Shown: positions 1 through 8,562 of the stretch, one piece after another
Layout of the letters: each line of letters starts with the position of its first letter
How positions within the stretch are numbered: the first letter of the stretch is position 1
NCBI GenBank assembly: GCA_002323515.1
Contig: DCQQ01000042.1
Span: 32,034 to 70,834, forward strand
Source of the DNA: Balneolaceae bacterium UBA1514
GTDB taxonomy: Bacteria > Bacteroidota > Rhodothermia > Balneolales > Balneolaceae
Length of the DNA stretch: 38,801 nucleotides
Reading direction: 5' to 3'
Notes under the pieces: generated by a model
The model's input: only the letters and a program-made list of their open reading frames with translations
Told to the model about the DNA's origin: nothing
Databases searched by the model: none
Translations under genes and position numbers: made by a program

Positions 1-295
1 CTTCGACTTCGTTTTCCTCATCTTCCTCTATACCCACATTAAAATCATCGGATACAACAATGGGCTGCATACCGGCATACTTGTAATTAATTTCAATAGC
101 GAAGGAGGGTTCTAATTCTAGAGAAATCCTGAAAATATCTTTTTTTAACGTTCCAAGACCGGTTAGTTGGACTGAAGCGGTTTCGTTTAGCTCATTGTTT
201 AGGTGAATAGAAAATTCACGTAATAATTCCTGTGATTCCTGATCAGAAATAGACAATTCCCGCGCAACGTACTGTATAAAATCTAACTGCTTCAT
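1..295 (-). CDS. HU/CCDC81-like domain protein, 3' end outside window
   Basis: The reading frame starts at an ATG at 293-295 and runs off the left edge of the window, so only the first 98 residues are visible. They begin MKQLDFIQYVARELS and include the phrase LTGLGTLKK, which resembles the turn before the beta-arms of HU/IHF-type folds. An acidic stretch (EEDEENEVE) follows. The start overlaps the stop of the upstream HU-like gene as ATGA, which predicts translational coupling. In Bacteroidota, HU-like CCDC81-type domains commonly sit in tandem at the N terminus of SPOR-domain proteins that bind septal peptidoglycan. Whether a SPOR domain follows here cannot be seen. DNA binding is not established for this domain type. 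Assignment to the HU-like fold is moderately confident; the function is unknown. Confidence 0.6.
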   Translation of the reverse strand, partial: MKQLDFIQYVARELSISDQESQELLREFSIHLNNELNETASVQLTGLGTLKKDIFRISLELEPSFAIEINYKYAGMQPIVVSDDFNVGIEEDEENEVE

Positions 296-498
296 TCCCT
301 TTCCCCTAATTCTTCAGAGCTAAACTGTACGGTATCTTTAGGAGGATGAGCAACCGTTCTCCCTTTTTCGTCACGGGAAATGTGCTGCGGTTCATGAATT
401 CGACTAAATGTTCCTATTCCTTCTAACAGAACCGATTCACTTGCCAACAATCGCTCCTTAATGAGAGCTGAAATTTTTTCTATCTGATGTTCATCCAT
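292..498 (-). CDS. Small HU/CCDC81-like domain protein (68 aa)
   Basis: This compact protein starts MDEHQIEKISALIKERL and carries LLEGIGTFSR, close to the G(F/I)GTF signature of HU/IHF-like folds. A proline-containing PPKDTVQFSSEEL segment follows, resembling the end of CCDC81-type HU domains. True HU is about 90 residues with longer DNA-binding arms, so a nucleoid role is uncertain. Its TGA stop overlaps the ATG of the next HU-like gene. It lies 11 bp after the outer-membrane barrel gene, as a distal member of the gcvT-ftsK-lolA operon. Homologous domains are usually fused in tandem, so this may be the first half of a split two-domain protein. Confidence 0.65.
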   Translation of the reverse strand: MDEHQIEKISALIKERLLASESVLLEGIGTFSRIHEPQHISRDEKGRTVAHPPKDTVQFSSEELGERE

Positions 499-509
499 TC
501 TAACTAATC

Positions 510-2321
510 CTAAAATTCAAAGCTTATACCGCCAAATAAATGTAATGGCGCTTCCTGAAATCCCTGCCACCATTCATAACGCTGAGAAAGCAGGTTATTT
601 AATCTAATGTATGCACCTAAGTATTCGTTAAATGAATAACTCAGATTAGAATGTACTAAAATAAAGCCATCTAATTGCTGAGAACCAATTGCTGTTCGAG
701 GTCCTATAATCATTGTGCTGACTCCAATTTGTAGCTTGGGGGTCATCGAATAGTTTACACTACCTTCTAATCTAATTTTTTCTTCAAAAGGTATATTTTT
801 TTTAGAGGTTAAGCGTGGACTTCTGAGACTAATTTCTGCCGCGCCTTGAATATCCCCATCTAACCATTCAACCGTGCTACCCAAATAAAATTTAGACACC
901 CTTGCATCGGCATAATTCAAATTATAAAATAAATCCTGCGTGTTCCCTGTTGGATTGTCCGGATTAGTAATATCCAATAGCTCTCGCTGAACATAACCAA
1001 AACGACTAATATGCTCCCACTGGAGTCCTGAATAGACTCTATTAGTTTGCATGAAATTCCAAAATACTTCTGCAGATACACCTATATGATAGGAATGCTG
1101 TAATTGGGTAGAAGGAGTTATAAACCTATTATATTCTTGCCATTCCAATAAAGTTGGGTTTTTTAGTGCGCCCGACAACTTAGCAACCCCACCTAACTGA
1201 TCGTTATAATTATAACTAAGTGTGGCATCAGGCTCTACATAGATACCGCCGTTAATCGTATCGTCTGCATAAGCCAATGATGTCTCCAAATCCACTGACC
1301 AAGTGTAATCAATCAAGCGGGTATATCCAGCCCCAGCCCGAATGAGGTATAGCGACGTTACACTACCATCTACCTTATTCGAATGCACATCTACGCCTGA
1401 TTGAAGACTCCAATATTCACGAGCTTGTTGGCCTGGCCAGCTTCGGTTTATCTGGGCCTTAATAAATGAGGAAGATACTTTATCCTGAATAGCCATAATG
1501 GCCGAATTTAATTCGCTTTCAAAAAGACCCACTTGTACAGCGTAACTATTTTTATGGAAAGTATTTTTTTGTTCATTTAATCGAGCAGTCCAAATTACAC
1601 CCTGATTATCTTTCTTTGGAACTCCATCTAAAAGGTTTTGCATCTCATCGCTGAGAGTAAACATTCGATTAAAGTCATTATTCAGGCTTAATTGACTCGT
1701 TAGGTTTCTATTATCAGATAGTTTTTTCGAATAGTTCACATCAACCCCTAGGTTTCTGTATCCACTGGCATTATCGAGGTATCCAGCTGATGACTGAAAA
1801 TTAGTACCCGCTCCAATTACGCCATCTTTAATCGGTGAATAATAATTTACTCTAAGCTCAGGACTCACAAACCATCCCATGCCAAGCTGACTAGTACCTT
1901 TTGGGCGCCGTGGAGTTACCCATACTATTTTGGCCGGCTCCTCTGGTCTATCTAAAGCCGTCACTGATATTCCCGAAATAGCCGCTTCTCGCGACTCTAA
2001 GAAAGGCATTCGGTTTGGATCAATTTGAAAGACTCTTGGTCTTGGATTAAAACCCAAAATAGGTTGACGTCTAAGACCAGGGAAATTAGCTTTGAACTCA
2101 CTTCTAATTTCTATGTCCTGCGGATTAATCTCTGGTAGCAATGTGTTCTGTGCAGCTTGTGCAAATATGTCGGTACTCATGAACCAGATAATTAGAGCTA
2201 TTGCAACTCCATATAAGGTGGAAGAAATACTGGACGATGTGAAACGGGTCACTTCTTTTTGTGCAGATTGTGGTACAATTGAATAATTATCCATAGTACT
2301 AAAGGTACACTTTTTAGACAT
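510..2321 (-). CDS. Outer-membrane beta-barrel protein, TonB-receptor-like barrel without plug
   Basis: The predicted protein has about 603 residues. I chose the ATG at 2321 (MSKKCTF), which overlaps the upstream stop by 8 nt; an ATG at 2294 (MDNYSIV) is also possible. A hydrophobic segment ending in MSTDIFAQ is a likely signal peptide. The rest is rich in alternating aromatic and polar strands (for example LNYADARVSKFYLGSTVEW). The C terminus, LNNLLSQRYEWWQGF followed by FGGISFEF, ends in Phe like the BAM beta-signal of TonB-dependent receptors. I see no N-terminal plug motif, so it is more likely a barrel-only protein than an active TonB-dependent importer. It follows lolA and a membrane-protein gene, which fits an envelope role. 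Substrate unknown. Confidence 0.7.
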   Translation of the reverse strand: MSKKCTFSTMDNYSIVPQSAQKEVTRFTSSSISSTLYGVAIALIIWFMSTDIFAQAAQNTLLPEINPQDIEIRSEFKANFPGLRRQPILGFNPRPRVFQIDPNRMPFLESREAAISGISVTALDRPEEPAKIVWVTPRRPKGTSQLGMGWFVSPELRVNYYSPIKDGVIGAGTNFQSSAGYLDNASGYRNLGVDVNYSKKLSDNRNLTSQLSLNNDFNRMFTLSDEMQNLLDGVPKKDNQGVIWTARLNEQKNTFHKNSYAVQVGLFESELNSAIMAIQDKVSSSFIKAQINRSWPGQQAREYWSLQSGVDVHSNKVDGSVTSLYLIRAGAGYTRLIDYTWSVDLETSLAYADDTINGGIYVEPDATLSYNYNDQLGGVAKLSGALKNPTLLEWQEYNRFITPSTQLQHSYHIGVSAEVFWNFMQTNRVYSGLQWEHISRFGYVQRELLDITNPDNPTGNTQDLFYNLNYADARVSKFYLGSTVEWLDGDIQGAAEISLRSPRLTSKKNIPFEEKIRLEGSVNYSMTPKLQIGVSTMIIGPRTAIGSQQLDGFILVHSNLSYSFNEYLGAYIRLNNLLSQRYEWWQGFQEAPLHLFGGISFEF

Positions 2322-3336
2322 TTTGGGCAGTAGCCTCTCGCTGTAACGAAAGAAACTTATCAATAGCCAAGGTAATGGGGGCAACAAGTATGACCATAGC
2401 CAAAGTTGCGGCATGCGTAATTGTAGCAAAAGCTAAACCTGTAGGCTCTGGTACCATGTACAATATGCCTAAACTGTAACTTATAAAATAGTGATAACTC
2501 CCTATACCACCTGGAGTCGGAATAGATAATGCAACCGCAGAGGCCATCGTTAAAATTGCGGCATCTGCCCAACCTAAGTCAAACTTTAAAGGTAGATCAA
2601 ACATCCAAAATGGTATGTACATCATAGCAATATAGCCCACCCAAATGAGCACGGTATACCCCACAAATAAGAGGGGGTGTTCTAGTTTTTTAATACTCAT
2701 TAAGCCTTCAACAAACTGAGCGACTATTTCTTTGATTTTTAATAACCAAGCAGAATTCAGATTGGTTTTAGTAAATCGTTTATAGAGCACCCACCCACCC
2801 GTGATTAGCCCCGTTCCAAGCAGAATTAGTGGCCATGTATTCAAAAAAAGAGCGGAATATACTTCACTATCATCTAGATTTACCCCTAAGAGCCGGCTTA
2901 AGGTATCTAAATCGGATAATAAAAAATAAGCGACTAAAGCCATGATTATAAGCATGGAAATAACATCAATAAAGCGCTCTAGAACAATGGTCCCTATAAG
3001 CTTTGAGTTACTTTCATGAAGTTGTTTGGCGACATACATAGGGCGGGATATTTCACCTAATCTGGGAAAGGGAATATTGATTAAATACCCAAACATAACC
3101 CCTGCAAAAAGAGTGGACCGGTGAGCTATCAATGTAGTATCCCCTAGTAAAAGTCGCCAGCGCTCTGCCCGAATATAGTGGGAAAAAGTCAGCGCAACAC
3201 CAAAGGGGACGAGCCATGACCAACCCATACCTATGGTCGCCTGTCTAAGCTCTTCGAAAGATACATTTGAAAAAGAGAGCCACAAGAAAAAAGCTGCGAA
3301 AACTATGCCAAGGATATATTTTATTGCCTTATTCAT
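2314..3336 (-). CDS. Lysylphosphatidylglycerol synthase TM region / UPF0104 family membrane protein
   Basis: This is a 340-residue polytopic inner-membrane protein with about eight hydrophobic segments. It opens MNKAIKYILGIVFAAFFLWLS and contains the family-like phrases SHYIRAERWRLLLG and GYLINIPFPRLGEISRP. A glycine/proline-rich PTPGGIGSYHYF segment sits near the end. These match the flippase-like domain seen in MprF and in stand-alone UPF0104 proteins, which are thought to move lipids or polyprenyl-linked substrates. No aminoacyl-transferase domain is attached. Its ATG overlaps the stop of lolA by 8 nt, and its own stop overlaps the barrel gene. The substrate cannot be deduced. Confidence 0.85.
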   Translation of the reverse strand: MNKAIKYILGIVFAAFFLWLSFSNVSFEELRQATIGMGWSWLVPFGVALTFSHYIRAERWRLLLGDTTLIAHRSTLFAGVMFGYLINIPFPRLGEISRPMYVAKQLHESNSKLIGTIVLERFIDVISMLIIMALVAYFLLSDLDTLSRLLGVNLDDSEVYSALFLNTWPLILLGTGLITGGWVLYKRFTKTNLNSAWLLKIKEIVAQFVEGLMSIKKLEHPLLFVGYTVLIWVGYIAMMYIPFWMFDLPLKFDLGWADAAILTMASAVALSIPTPGGIGSYHYFISYSLGILYMVPEPTGLAFATITHAATLAMVILVAPITLAIDKFLSLQREATAQNV

Positions 3337-3979
3337 AGCGCATATCTATTATTTCCGCATTTTCCGGGATAATTAGTTCAAATAAATTAAAACTAACAGG
3401 GATGTATTCAACTTCAGAAAAACTGGTCTGCATACGATTGGCTCCCATATCCAAAGCGGTCAAACTTGATGGCTTAAGCTCAGAATCTATACGAATGTTC
3501 ATTTGCTCAAAGGTGCTAAAAGCATCTGAACTTTGGAGATTATATTCCTGAAAATTGAGGCGCTTCTTTGTATCCACCACCTGATAGGTATTTCCAAGCC
3601 CACCAATAATTTTTGATGGGGCAAAATCGTCAAGTTCCGAATCATACTCACTGATAATAACTCGATTTCTACTACGATCCAGTACCTTAGATAAGGTTCC
3701 ATCCACCACAATAATTTGACCGGCTGTCTCAATTCTATATTGCTGCCATCCTATCCAAATACTGCCTTCATTCTGTGATTTTTCCTGAGTATATGCATCG
3801 GTAAACTCATAGTTAAACTGGGCTAATAGAATTTCTCCATTCCTGACTTTATCCTGAATTAAGCTAAGATAAGTTTCCTGAGCAAGGAGGGATCCTCCCC
3901 AAAAAAGCATCATCATAAGACTTAACCAACAGCTTCTTGATACGCAAAAATAGTCAACAGATGATCGTTTAAAGATCAT
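3329..3979 (-). CDS. lolA: Outer-membrane lipoprotein carrier protein LolA
   Basis: LolA is a periplasmic chaperone that ferries lipoproteins from the inner to the outer membrane. The predicted protein is about 216 residues. A signal peptide (core WLSLMMMLFWGGSLLAQ) precedes the mature domain, which shows the half-barrel pattern of LolA: EGSIWIGWQQYRIET, IIVVDGTLSKVLDRSRNRVIISEYD, then LDMGANRMQTSFS. The ATG at 3979 overlaps the end of ftsK; an ATG at 3988 is in the same frame. The gene also overlaps the next gene by 8 nt. The ftsK-lolA order is common in Bacteroidota and supports the call. Confidence 0.82.
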   Translation of the reverse strand: MIFKRSSVDYFCVSRSCWLSLMMMLFWGGSLLAQETYLSLIQDKVRNGEILLAQFNYEFTDAYTQEKSQNEGSIWIGWQQYRIETAGQIIVVDGTLSKVLDRSRNRVIISEYDSELDDFAPSKIIGGLGNTYQVVDTKKRLNFQEYNLQSSDAFSTFEQMNIRIDSELKPSSLTALDMGANRMQTSFSEVEYIPVSFNLFELIIPENAEIIDMRYE

Positions 3980-6506
3980 TGAGTCCATCCAATATTTCTT
4001 GGAGTTCTTCTTCGGTTTCCACCAAAACATCTCGAGCCGTACTGCCTTGATAGGGTCCCACAACACCCGCATTAAAGAGTTGATCAATAATACGTCCTGC
4101 ACGGTTATACCCAATTTTTAACTTACGTTGGAGTAATGAAACCGACCCTTGCTGATGTAAAATGACTACTTTAGCAGCCGTCTCAAACATATCATCAATA
4201 TCTTCTAATGGATCAGGGACTCCACCAGAAGCTTCGTCATGGACGATTGGTAAGTAAAAGGGTTCCTTATACCCAGCTTGCGAACCTATGAAGCTATTAA
4301 TTCGCTCAACTTCTTCGGTGGACACAAAAGCATTTTGTATCCGGGTCATACCGGCACCATTCGTGAATAACATATCACCCATTCCTACCAATTGATCCGC
4401 GCCACCTACATCTAGAATAGTTCTAGAATCCACCTTCGATGCCACTTGATAGGCTAAACGAGCTGGAAAGTTCGCTTTAATAGTCCCTGTAATTACATTA
4501 ACCGAGGGTCGTTGGGTTGCCACTACAAGGTGAATTCCAACAGCACGCGCTAGCTGAGCAATTCGTGCAATAGGCTCCTCTATTTGTTTTCCAGCGGTCA
4601 TCATCAAGTCGGCAAGCTCATCAATAATAACCACAATGTAAGCCAAGTGTCTATGTCCCAAATCGGTTTCAAGACCTTCTTCCTTAAACTTTTTGTTATA
4701 TGCTTTTATATCGCGAACCATGCCCATTTTTAGCAAATCATAACGCTCATCCATTTCCTTGGTGACGCTATTTAACGTTTCCAGCGCTTTAGAAGTATCC
4801 GTTATAATAGGCTCATCTGAATCTGGCAACATAGCCAAAAAATGATTCTGAATGTTTCTATATAGCGATAATTCAATTTTCTTTGGGTCAATCATCACAA
4901 ACTTTAGATTGTCTGGATGACATTTATACAACAAGCAAGTTATAATGGTATTAATACCTACCGACTTACCCGAGCCCGTAGCACCCGCAACCAACAAGTG
5001 TGGCATTTTGGCTAAATCCATCATGAATACCTCATTTTCAATCGTCTTACCAAAGGCGACAGGCAAGGCCATATCGGTCTCTACAAATTTACGCGTTTTA
5101 ATCACCTGCTTAATGTAAACCGTCTCGCGAGTAGTATTAGGAACCTCAATTCCCACCGCAGACTTTCCAGGTATAGGGGCTAAAATCCTAAGACCCTTAG
5201 CCGCTGTAGCCATCTTAAGGTCATTGGCATAACTCTCAATCTTACTAATCTTTACGTCTGGTGCAGGCTGCAATTCATACAAGGTCACCGTTGGACCAAC
5301 AATAGCATTGATGCCTAAAATATCAATTTTATGCTGGCTTAACTTCTCCATTATAATGCGCTTATTCTCCTGAATCTCTTCCATATCTACCTCATTCCCC
5401 TCGTTTGGTGGGGTGTTTAGCAGATCAACGGTTGGAAATTGATATCGGATAACCGGCGCTTGCTTGGCTTTTTCTCTATTCTGACGATCTAACTCTTTTT
5501 CATCGGCTTGTTCCTCCTCCTCACCCACAAACACCGAAACCTCCACATCATCTATTTCTGGGGCTGATTCTGGTTTCTCATTTTCCACATTTTTTATCAG
5601 ATCTGCTCGAGAGCGAACATCTACCTTTGCCACTTCTGCTCGCTGCTGCTCCAATCGCTGCTCCTCCTCTAGCTTAGAGCGTTCAATAATTTCATCAATA
5701 TCCACCTGCTCCTTTTCTTCACGAGTTGATGGTTTTGTTGATAGGGTTGCACTCGTTATTGATAGTGTTGTTTCGAGTTCTTTTTCTTCTTTGCTGCGTT
5801 CTAACTCAGTTCTTTTCTCCGCTATACGCTTCTTTCTTTCTTCTTTTTTCTGCTGCTTCAGAGCTTCTCTTTCAATTTTTTTATCCTGCTGTTTCTCTCG
5901 AAAATCATTCCACCAAAACTTAACATTATCAATGGTTTTTTGTAAATCACGATCAACAAATAACAATGCGTTTATGCTCATAAAAACCAACAGAATAAAC
6001 AATGAGGCAATACCGGTGATGTTTTGTAAGATCACAGAGATTTGGAGTCCAGCTGAACCGCTCCAATAGGCCTGCTGAGGAAAATTCCAGTTGGAATGGG
6101 TCCAACCCAGAAATGTCGAGATCAATATCATGGCCCATAAACTAAGGGCTATGGTCTGGTATTTTTCTTGAAGTGATCGCTGCCGGAACACATGCCACCC
6201 AACATAACCTAGAACAATTGAAAAGATGATACTTGAATATCCAAAGGTGATATGTATAAAAAGATAGGACAAGAAAGCTCCTAGAGGACCTAACCAATTC
6301 TGTATCATCCGGGCAGAAGCATCTGGCTTATAAATATCGGTAAATGTTAGGGTCTGAAGGTACTGATCGTCCTCTGGGGTATACGAAACAATACATAATC
6401 CAATCAATACAGCAATAGCAATAAATGAAATCCCAATAATTTCAACCTTTCTAGCACTAGAGCTAAGGCTCCCGCTTACTGAATTATTATTGGTTTTTTT
6501 TGCCAT
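3969..6506 (-). CDS. ftsK: DNA translocase FtsK/SpoIIIE
   Basis: FtsK is a septum-anchored ATPase that pumps chromosomal DNA through the division site and helps resolve dimers. The 845-residue protein has four N-terminal membrane segments (about residues 20-180). A highly charged Lys/Glu-rich linker follows (about 200-350). The RecA-like motor has the Walker A motif GATGSGKSVGIN with K514 and the Walker B motif YIVVIIDELADLMM. The C-terminal winged-helix gamma domain includes GSVSLLQRKLKIGYNRAGRIID. It begins 8 bp after comB and its stop overlaps lolA, so all three are probably co-transcribed. Length and architecture are normal for a Bacteroidota FtsK. Confidence 0.97.
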   Translation of the reverse strand: MAKKTNNNSVSGSLSSSARKVEIIGISFIAIAVLIGLCIVSYTPEDDQYLQTLTFTDIYKPDASARMIQNWLGPLGAFLSYLFIHITFGYSSIIFSIVLGYVGWHVFRQRSLQEKYQTIALSLWAMILISTFLGWTHSNWNFPQQAYWSGSAGLQISVILQNITGIASLFILLVFMSINALLFVDRDLQKTIDNVKFWWNDFREKQQDKKIEREALKQQKKEERKKRIAEKRTELERSKEEKELETTLSITSATLSTKPSTREEKEQVDIDEIIERSKLEEEQRLEQQRAEVAKVDVRSRADLIKNVENEKPESAPEIDDVEVSVFVGEEEEQADEKELDRQNREKAKQAPVIRYQFPTVDLLNTPPNEGNEVDMEEIQENKRIIMEKLSQHKIDILGINAIVGPTVTLYELQPAPDVKISKIESYANDLKMATAAKGLRILAPIPGKSAVGIEVPNTTRETVYIKQVIKTRKFVETDMALPVAFGKTIENEVFMMDLAKMPHLLVAGATGSGKSVGINTIITCLLYKCHPDNLKFVMIDPKKIELSLYRNIQNHFLAMLPDSDEPIITDTSKALETLNSVTKEMDERYDLLKMGMVRDIKAYNKKFKEEGLETDLGHRHLAYIVVIIDELADLMMTAGKQIEEPIARIAQLARAVGIHLVVATQRPSVNVITGTIKANFPARLAYQVASKVDSRTILDVGGADQLVGMGDMLFTNGAGMTRIQNAFVSTEEVERINSFIGSQAGYKEPFYLPIVHDEASGGVPDPLEDIDDMFETAAKVVILHQQGSVSLLQRKLKIGYNRAGRIIDQLFNAGVVGPYQGSTARDVLVETEEELQEILDGLNDL

Positions 6507-6514
6507 CTATCTAT

Positions 6515-7252
6515 TTAATCATGGTTAAAAGTAATGATTCCATCTTTCATTACGGGTAAGACGTCATGGGTATTCAATTTCGAGCAAAAACTTATATCAT
6601 CTTCCGATACCAAATCTTTTAATCGATTTGCATGGTCACTATGAAAAATAGTATCCACCACCGAATCTCCGTACTGCTGAAAAAGTGCAAAAGCTATTTT
6701 AGCACCATCCTTCAATATTTGGGGTTGATTACTGGCTCCCAATGCATCTAAAATTGTGCCTGCACACAAGGTATCCTCCAATGACTGCTTTCCTCTCCAG
6801 CCAGAACATATAAGAACCACTTGGTCTGAACATTGTTGAATCATGTGGATAATAGAACTCATATTTATGAAGGTACCAATATAAATTTGCTTGGCCAAAG
6901 CTGCTTTTTTTATGGCTTTGGTCCCGTTAGTAGTATTAAAAATCAAGGTTTTTCCTTTTACCCTTTCTTCGGTATACTCAAATGGTGAATTCCCTAAATG
7001 ATACCCCTCAATTTTTCTTCCGTCCTTTTCTCCACACAGTAAAAAATCTCCAGCTTCCATAGTCTGTGCAATGCGACCTGCCGCTGCCAAATCTTCTACT
7101 GGAATTACTTTATTCGCTCCATTATGAAGCGCTTTTATCATAGAAGAACTCGCTCGAAGCACATCAATAATGACTACCGTCTTGCCTCTAACATCTTCCT
7201 CTTGAAATCCGTGTACTGAAAAATACACATCTATTGTCGCTAAATCTGACAT
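6515..7252 (-). CDS. comB: 2-phosphosulfolactate phosphatase ComB
   Basis: ComB hydrolyses (2R)-phosphosulfolactate to (2R)-3-sulfolactate and phosphate in a Mg-dependent reaction, the second step of coenzyme M synthesis in methanogens. The 245-residue protein shows the family pattern in order: VVIIDVLRASSSM, CGEKDGRKIEGYHLGNSP, LIFNTTNGTKAI and LICSGWRGKQSLEDTLCAG. A bacterium of this kind is not expected to make coenzyme M, so sulfolactate itself, or a sulfonolipid precursor, is the more likely product. The gene lies 19 bp after gcvT and 8 bp before ftsK. The preceding enzyme, ComA, is encoded separately at 29504-30322 on the other strand. Confidence 0.93.
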   Translation of the reverse strand: MSDLATIDVYFSVHGFQEEDVRGKTVVIIDVLRASSSMIKALHNGANKVIPVEDLAAAGRIAQTMEAGDFLLCGEKDGRKIEGYHLGNSPFEYTEERVKGKTLIFNTTNGTKAIKKAALAKQIYIGTFINMSSIIHMIQQCSDQVVLICSGWRGKQSLEDTLCAGTILDALGASNQPQILKDGAKIAFALFQQYGDSVVDTIFHSDHANRLKDLVSEDDISFCSKLNTHDVLPVMKDGIITFNHD

Positions 7253-7271
7253 ACATTCACACCTTTATACC

Positions 7272-8369
7272 CTATACAAAAGGGGGAGAAGTAACCGTAA
7301 TGGGAACTTCTTTGTTTCTTATTTGAATAACTATTGGTTCGTTTGATGCCAAAGCATCGGTTTGTACATAGGCCATGCCTATTCCTTTTTCTAATGAAAT
7401 AGACATTCCACCACTGGTAACCTTACCAACAATATTGGATTGAGCGTCTAATAATTCATAGCCTTTTCGGGGTATGGCTTTCTCATGTTCGATCACAAAC
7501 CCAATTAACTTTTTTTCCACTCCTTTTTCTTTTATCGCAATAAGCGCATTCGAGCCAACGAAAGGTCCTTTGGGTAATTTAGTAATCCAACCTAAGCGAG
7601 CCTGTAGTGGATTAGTTTCCGACGTAATATCGTTGCCATAAAGTGCATACCCTTTTTCCAAGCGAAGGGTGTCACGCGCCCCTAACCCACAAAGCTTAAA
7701 TCCGAAAGCAGCACCCTGTGTAACCAAAGCTTCGAATACCTTGTGAGCATCATATTTTTTTACATTTATGTACAGCTCAAAGCCCTTTTCACCCGTGTAT
7801 CCGGTGGCGCTAATTAAACTGGGCATCCCGCACACTTCGCCATGTTCAAATGCATAAAAAGGTATCTGCTGAACATCTGTATGTGTTAACTCCGATAAAA
7901 GATCGGCTGATTTGGGTCCTTGCAAAGCAAGTAGGACATAATCATCAGACGCATTTTCTAGCTCTGCGCCCATTGTATTTTGAGAGACGATCCAATCCCA
8001 ATCTTTATCAATATTTGCACCATTCACTACCATCATATATTCTTTAGAAGCCAGTCGGTAGATAATTAAATCATCTACAATGCCTCCATTTTCATAACAC
8101 ATACAACTATACTGTGCCTTACCAATAGATATGGTCGATACATCATTTACCGTTACCCATTGAAGAAGTTCTAAAGCCTTAGGGCCTCGCACAAAAAACT
8201 CCCCCATATGTGACACATCAAAAAGACCTACATTTTCTCGTACAGCCCGATGCTCAACTTTTATACCCTCGTATTGAATAGGCATTTCAAATCCTGCAAA
8301 AGGAACCATCTTAGCTCCTGCTTCAAGATGTTGAACATAAAAAGGTGTTCGTTTTAAGCGATCAGACAT
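7272..8369 (-). CDS. gcvT: Glycine cleavage system T protein (aminomethyltransferase)
   Basis: GcvT releases ammonia from the aminomethyl-lipoyl H protein and passes the one-carbon unit to tetrahydrofolate. The 365-residue length is typical. It begins MSDRLKRTPFYVQHLEAGAKM. Recognisable family segments are GLFDVSHMGEFFVRGP, GGIVDDLIIYRL, ATGYTGEKGFELYI and LGARDTLRLEKGYALYGNDI. A C-terminal barrel domain carries IPRKGYEL and GKVTSGGMSISLEKGIGMAYV. It is the first gene of the minus-strand operon. The other glycine cleavage genes (gcvH, gcvP) are not in the window, and I saw no glycine riboswitch upstream. Confidence 0.96.
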   Translation of the reverse strand: MSDRLKRTPFYVQHLEAGAKMVPFAGFEMPIQYEGIKVEHRAVRENVGLFDVSHMGEFFVRGPKALELLQWVTVNDVSTISIGKAQYSCMCYENGGIVDDLIIYRLASKEYMMVVNGANIDKDWDWIVSQNTMGAELENASDDYVLLALQGPKSADLLSELTHTDVQQIPFYAFEHGEVCGMPSLISATGYTGEKGFELYINVKKYDAHKVFEALVTQGAAFGFKLCGLGARDTLRLEKGYALYGNDITSETNPLQARLGWITKLPKGPFVGSNALIAIKEKGVEKKLIGFVIEHEKAIPRKGYELLDAQSNIVGKVTSGGMSISLEKGIGMAYVQTDALASNEPIVIQIRNKEVPITVTSPPFV

Positions 8370-8533
8370 AGAATATGGTTAGGCGGTAAATTACATAGTG
8401 CGTTATTGACTGCTATATGAGGTAAATGGACGGGTGAATTTAGTGATTTTTTACATAAGGTATGTGTTTAGCTTAGAATGATATAGCCTCACTTATGGTT
8501 ACGGCCATATAACAATATGACCATTATAAATAT

Positions 8534-8541
8534 TACCTTTG
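8534..8541 (+). promoter_or_regulatory. Bacteroidota-type -7 element (TAnnTTTG)
   Basis: The octamer TACCTTTG matches the TAnnTTTG -7 consensus of the Bacteroidota primary sigma factor. It lies 21 nt before the ATG at 8563, which would give a short leader. It also argues against the ATG at 8545, which would sit at or next to the transcription start. No convincing -33 TTTG is seen at the usual spacing, so support is partial. Confidence 0.45.
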
Positions 8542-8562
8542 TAATTGAATTATGTATCTAAT

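Noticed and set aside
2322..2429. Upstream extension of the barrel protein into the flippase-like gene
   Set aside because: The extension duplicates the reading space of a well-supported gene and places the signal peptide far from the N terminus.
8370..8533. Glycine riboswitch ahead of gcvT
   Set aside because: No paired aptamer-like stems or conserved core could be picked out on the minus strand.
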